From Nitrospirota bacterium (GTDB lineage Bacteria; Nitrospirota; 9FT-COMBO-42-15; HDB-SIOI813), in NCBI GenBank assembly GCA_020851375.1, contig JADZCV010000023.1, positions 17,021 to 81,020 on the forward strand: a stretch of 64,000 nt of DNA, written 5' to 3'. Each line of letters starts with the position of its first letter. Positions within the stretch are counted from its first letter, which is position 1. Made by a program: the position numbers and the translations under genes. This document shows, one piece after another, positions 63,101 to 64,000 of this stretch. The notes under the pieces were generated by a model that saw only the letters and a program-made list of their open reading frames with translations, ran no database searches and was not told where the DNA came from.

Positions 63101-64000
63101 TCATAAAGATCTGGTTATTCGTCACAGTTGGGTTAGAACTGTTGATGACTTCAATGCCATCTGAGAGGTTGGTCGAGATACTGTTAAAGGTGATAGCAGG
63201 ATATGAGCCTTGCTCTACACGAATGCCATCGCCGCTATTACCCCAGATCGTGTTACCTGTAATCGCCGGAGAGGCGGAATAGATCCGGATGCCGTTGGTC
63301 GAGCTGTTCGATATCTCATTGTTTTCTGCAGGGACATTGGCCTGATAAAAATAGAGCGCACCGCTCCCGTTACCCCCGGCATATCTTATCCTGACATTAT
63401 TCACCCTCGAAGAAGCCTCAAAGAATGAATCATTAAAGGTGACCCCGCGCCAGTCACCATTTAGAGGTATAGTATTGCCGCCATCACTATTTGTATCACC
63501 ACCATAGATATCATCCCTGTATGAAGTGAATACAATCTTTTCAGCGGTCGTGCCATTCGCAATCATGGCCCCGTCCACAACTATCCCGGTATTGGATGCA
63601 AACTTGACTACTACGCCGGGGTCAATCGTAAGGAATTTGAAAGCGGGAACCGTAATGTCGCCGCTGTCCAACAGATAGGTATTGATTTCATTCGGGCTCC
63701 CTTTATCCCAGACCCTCAGGTGTTTATCTGTCTGGATATTGTTTCCCCTGATCCCGATATAATTCCGCGTATTGGGCGTAAGTACATTCGTCTCATCCGG
63801 CAGGGAACTGGCAGGGATGAAAAGCGAAGTCATGTTCCCTGTAATAGTGTTCCCGGATATCGCAGGCGCGGCGACAGCGCCGGTATAATAAATCCCCCAG
63901 TTCGTGTTGCCGGTAATCGTGTTCCCGTCAATCGCCGGCGCAACGCCACCACCCGCATTCACATATATACCGTTACTATTCCCCGTAATCGTGTTGTTGC
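54138..64000 (-). CDS. Giant secreted beta-helix/Ig protein with C-terminal Hint domain (5' end outside window)
   Basis: The frame is open through the window edge at 64000, so at least 3,286 codons; GTG 63962 is only an internal codon. From the visible N-terminus: right-handed beta-helix turns of about 300 residues (I-T-G-N units, then N-W-W-G-D-P-D-G), three tandem units of about 105 residues (D-x-D-G-S-G-T-x-T-x-G-D, F-x-F-S-E-x-M), FN3-like domains, a second beta-helix (about 1150-1340, N-W-W-G-S), more Ig-like units, and a helical region. The last 160 residues are a Hint domain (Cys codon at 54624-54626, C-F-A-A-G-T-P-I-L-M; T-T-D-E-H-F-F-W-V; V-L-A-H-Q), the self-cleaving fold used in polymorphic toxins and inteins. 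Only 25 residues follow it, so no toxin is attached. Confidence 0.9.
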   Translation of the reverse strand, partial: NNTITGNSNGIYVNAGGGVAPAIDGNTITGNTNWGIYYTGAVAAPAISGNTITGNMTSLFIPASSLPDETNVLTPNTRNYIGIRGNNIQTDKHLRVWDKGSPNEINTYLLDSGDITVPAFKFLTIDPGVVVKFASNTGIVVDGAMIANGTTAEKIVFTSYRDDIYGGDTNSDGGNTIPLNGDWRGVTFNDSFFEASSRVNNVRIRYAGGNGSGALYFYQANVPAENNEISNSSTNGIRIYSASPAITGNTIWGNSGDGIRVEQGSYPAITFNSISTNLSDGIEVINSSNPTVTNNQIFMNRGYGLLNGTANMIDATQNWWGDPDGSGPYHSSTNTTGKGDRVSNNVAYSPFQTTVATEFSYRNFSAGAGSTGGSMTIPALTQGTLSDMWDPTTLRPDRTMAWDSNVVILDYTGLNSSKRYKLRTSYFYGDAGEVSVQSLTDGNGNPVHGSMKMPTAAPVQYEFSIPSSYYATGNITLEFVHDNPTTTLRAAVTEAWLMEDIIELSPPRFEAVEYNDSDGSGTLTTGDDFYFHFSEEMDTSLLVDGSADAGANVRLVSSGDRVYGTVNQSRWSADGRTAIVTLTDGFTVTGTELITPNGLKDLFGNPSVGTQSLNTTDTIAPKFMSLNWIDQDASGSLSLGDKYVFLFSEAMKTSVIQDGTQNANVYLRPSGGFRYGDVNTINWSSDRRELTVTVTAGFTIHGDELIVPAVFVTDVAGNTVTGSHFLSGKDSTPPVLVNIVFDDADGSGTVTTGDRYFFRFNEPMKTSALSDNTVEANVNLPPAGRKYGNINRIVWNNDLTEASVEITSGFTITGTEVVDPTDLVTDKAGNPVGNTGVLNLVDVIAPKVSKVKAFYISPVSATNNYRLTIQFNSSMDTTAEPLALLTSTGGINPVIPAGGTWMTTLYPNDTYSTPDIVLSQGMDGIISLSVSGARDWAGNTMLPAVNIFSFILDATPPNNPNVSVTSVGCSSATLSWVGYSAPFDLAGFKLYRSTAGSFTTVTGLSFTDLIAPSARSFVVSQLSPGTDYHVAVTAMDAVGNFIPAVVSHPITINRPVPPPVAIAVGSGADPDQSVLSWTGYNTGTLCGFSGFRVYMAETDFTTVTGLTPLATLDSSVSQYTVSGLDRARTYYFAVVGFNSANEFNDAVTTISWSDPYAGDITSDMTIGGGVLKEVMISQTMVIKNNAVVTIAQGTTLRFADGAGITVEAGKLVADGTALKPITLTSDNDIPAGTPNPGDWNGITLSGGDTGSLLRHVFIKYGYGLRLNSSAPTVDAFTALNNNGAGLHLSSGAFLNTSDALLRYNDIGILVETGAGLTITNSVIKNNTINASSDNSQTINAVGNWWGSADSAIIGSRITGSVTFAPFLTFEPVLTPAMATASGETRVGVRDVSLILAGRNAEEMRLSEDSAFTGVFFDLFSPNAIFTLSETGGDKTIFAQLKSPTGTVSTPVSIPVTYVTEGPVINIFSLAEGQVIGRPLTVTAGATAVLGVDVIRFYADDILISSSTGTAFTHLWDVRTLTDGIHRVKLLVRDLAGHVTTVEKNVTVNLVPPPAPVITAPANGLIVTTGPVTVRGTAEPFIPVTVRRNGFVVGTPVAGSNSLFEITNIALQEGASKFVATASDSVGVSTNSNVVTVVLDSGAPAAPVLLSATAIPGNGVDLAWKFADNGEHPSKFRVYRRASAFTDASQATLAANNVTTMLYRDRSLADGTWFYALTGVDDAGNTSQLSNIISVTYDSTAPTLAVSYGSVPPVGAGLLALTVISNEALVTAPGLTITPAGAGSPITVGLTRVDELTYTGSLNVTGATPSGTASVFASARDQAGNAFSGSPSGLQLVIDTRGPSGPVSTSPVEPVQVLNNVNVAVTLSLNESVRVNTIPELIFTPPAGSPVNIAMIGSGSSWSGTLPLNPDMGSGLGQFALSAEDRLGNVGTIITAGGSLEIYNTATPEATEAPGNLAAVSWPAGEVRLSWGAVSKAESYRVYRGSAPCDTIPTEIVDMNLTGTSYTDIPPVDGAYCYGVTTDRRGAESVMSLPVQALSDRLAPDMPENVAVNLGTAGVRVTWGSPLSGELPAKYFVYRNGTRIRTVSAGGAGSFEATDYPATGGSYNYVVASADVIGNENPAAPVIFNLTVGAVSSLQVFINNSNAPILAWTSSDPTAVGYNVYRGGIKLNSALLTTPSFTDIFYAGASRVEYAVRAVNAGGEESPPRKIEVYPIVISAMANPDVNGNPRPLITGYFSKFEVSVQNREAVNSFPMNHLGLRLTVNGTETYSHEQDINQIIAANTTYVNNIIVPIGSSTDDHILRITTRQTGEAGSTVVYQRDVVFSGVQNPPAMITMTVDQVPLAGGLSMVNVCVRNPGYTDMDVVVNRANGTEPGDIYVAIMNGEGLEISRGTYKGYPPGTRISSGTGYVTIPSGGSLCVDVQVLVPANLEEGAIITFTGVVDKFSYQLTGAALNGTVQLTGTMQSGITLSEYYGTAQADSDAYSNNDVINISGQAIDRSTGDPKPDTPLKIGFYLRGFKWFVDITTDSAGNYSYQYHPTPGISGEFIIWAAHPDVYDTIDQYRFSLFRVYISPVQASIRSSKADTFNFNVSLYNPGDTPLTGFSSQFRAYTIDAFGNEIDEPTIQGQANLPSGYQVQPGEKKNVSLQLSADMDAPSAANVEYMLSSAQGASVVFYGSVTLAPAVPVITLESPAAGYVQVSAARGTVRTIPVTVRNNGLRELLDAEMSVPQDVTWISTNLPRSGSGKVLLGTIGVGEARTFDVVITPPSDTAFGDHSDKFVITGSNSTQQTNVNVYVLVTSQLKGSALFRIYNNLGQRVEGATVRTFNNVIHEQIVSPDTDINGEIQLDGLNPGDWSYQVNAPGHSYVNGVITVVADQLILEEAELNRNLITVTFNVVPVPFTDKYELKIEQRFETHVPVPVLVIDPPYVQLANITPGFETTFIVKVSNFGLKGLDNVILETADTGTARLEPLISFMPRLGAMETVEVPYHITYRGNVNALPPGPIGDCAEGLVPGIDFGGLTDAVQGIGAIVRGSTNSYISQAEREAMGRLAVGLLVGIHAANFAQNAAGLGKPVEFLASSAAQFAGCLIGSVISSAPGPGGTPPPPYPSQPNYLTGNGGQGCFAAGTPILMADGGVQKIEEIRAGDKVMTYDGHAGVVKEVYVRESDHILELRYRRQNSEGTSLISRLETTDEHFFWVKGDDKWVAGRLLKSGDLLVLPDGEDAEIVEIIRTEQPSVVYNFDVDEYESYFANGVLAHQKCGGEEETGIEKKVREYLSSDGEGR
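54213..54626 (-). other. Hint domain region within the giant gene
   Basis: About 138 codons: nucleophile Cys at the start (C-F-A-A-G-T-P), T-x-x-H-type loop (T-T-D-E-H-F-F) and a terminal V-L-A-H-Q-K with Gln where N or S/T/C could follow for splicing or release. Sequence after it is short and acidic. Confidence 0.8.

Noticed and set aside
1..64000. tRNA and rRNA genes
   Set aside because: I found no cloverleaf with a T-loop GGTTCGAATCC-type core nor rRNA-like sequence.

Overview
The window carries about 40 genes of a Gram-negative bacterium with an anaerobic or facultative, metal- or electrode-type respiratory flavour. Pointers are an outer-membrane electron conduit (LysM-decaheme cytochrome plus MtrB/PioB-like porin), an electron-bifurcating transhydrogenase pair (NfnAB), a TPR/FecR/outer-membrane-barrel protein, lipoproteins with clear lipoboxes, and a core gene order rho-rpmE-prfA-murA-hisG-hisD-hisB of the kind I associate with Nitrospirota and deltaproteobacterial lineages. 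I cannot assign a species from the sequence alone.

Layout. 1-2.4 kb (+): the end of a PemK/MazF-like toxin, a His-rich HMA metallochaperone, a P5C-reductase-like dehydrogenase, a periplasmic coiled-coil protein and a tiny Cys-rich protein. 2.3-15.8 kb (-): one long signalling and envelope cluster read from a consensus sigma-70 promoter. It holds a sigma-54 response regulator, a histidine kinase with a ruined ATP site, a CHASE2 histidine kinase, a candidate -24/-12 promoter, a FecR-TPR-barrel protein and then small secreted proteins, a metzincin-like lipoprotein, a HEAT-like protein and a secreted ankyrin protein. 16-23.3 kb (-): rho, rpmE, prfA, murA, hisG, hisD, hisB. 23.5-30.3 kb: an orphan CARF-HEPN protein of the Cas02710 type, nadK (+), nfnA-nfnB and priA. 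30.3-42 kb: a DUF1554-type lipoprotein, an inositol monophosphatase, polA, the decaheme/porin pair and an HU-type protein. 42-46.7 kb (-): uvrA, a GlcF-like iron-sulfur protein and a small transaldolase. 46.7-64 kb (-): a block of secreted modular proteins headed by a giant (over 3,280 codons, running off the window) beta-helix/Ig/Hint protein.

The most unusual signal is a family of dispersed repeats (six type A of about 165-220 bp, three type B of about 60-130 bp), all in the same orientation. One end of seven of them carries a Shine-Dalgarno sequence that stops exactly at an RTGAA seam, and in six cases the RTG is the start codon of the next gene (kinase, hisB, hisD, hisG, glcF-like, metalloprotease). 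The other end begins at another RTGAA and often supplies the stop codon of the preceding gene. The R base agrees at both ends of most copies, which looks like a 5-bp target duplication at start codons. I read these as mobile or formerly mobile palindromic elements that can enter operons between a gene and its start codon without silencing it, because they bring their own ribosome-binding site. A separate palindromic element sits in frame inside hisD.

Other points: several genes have promoters so close to the start codon that their mRNAs should be almost leaderless (nadK, polA, the decaheme gene, the P5C-reductase-like gene). polA and the decaheme gene share an overlapping divergent -35 box.
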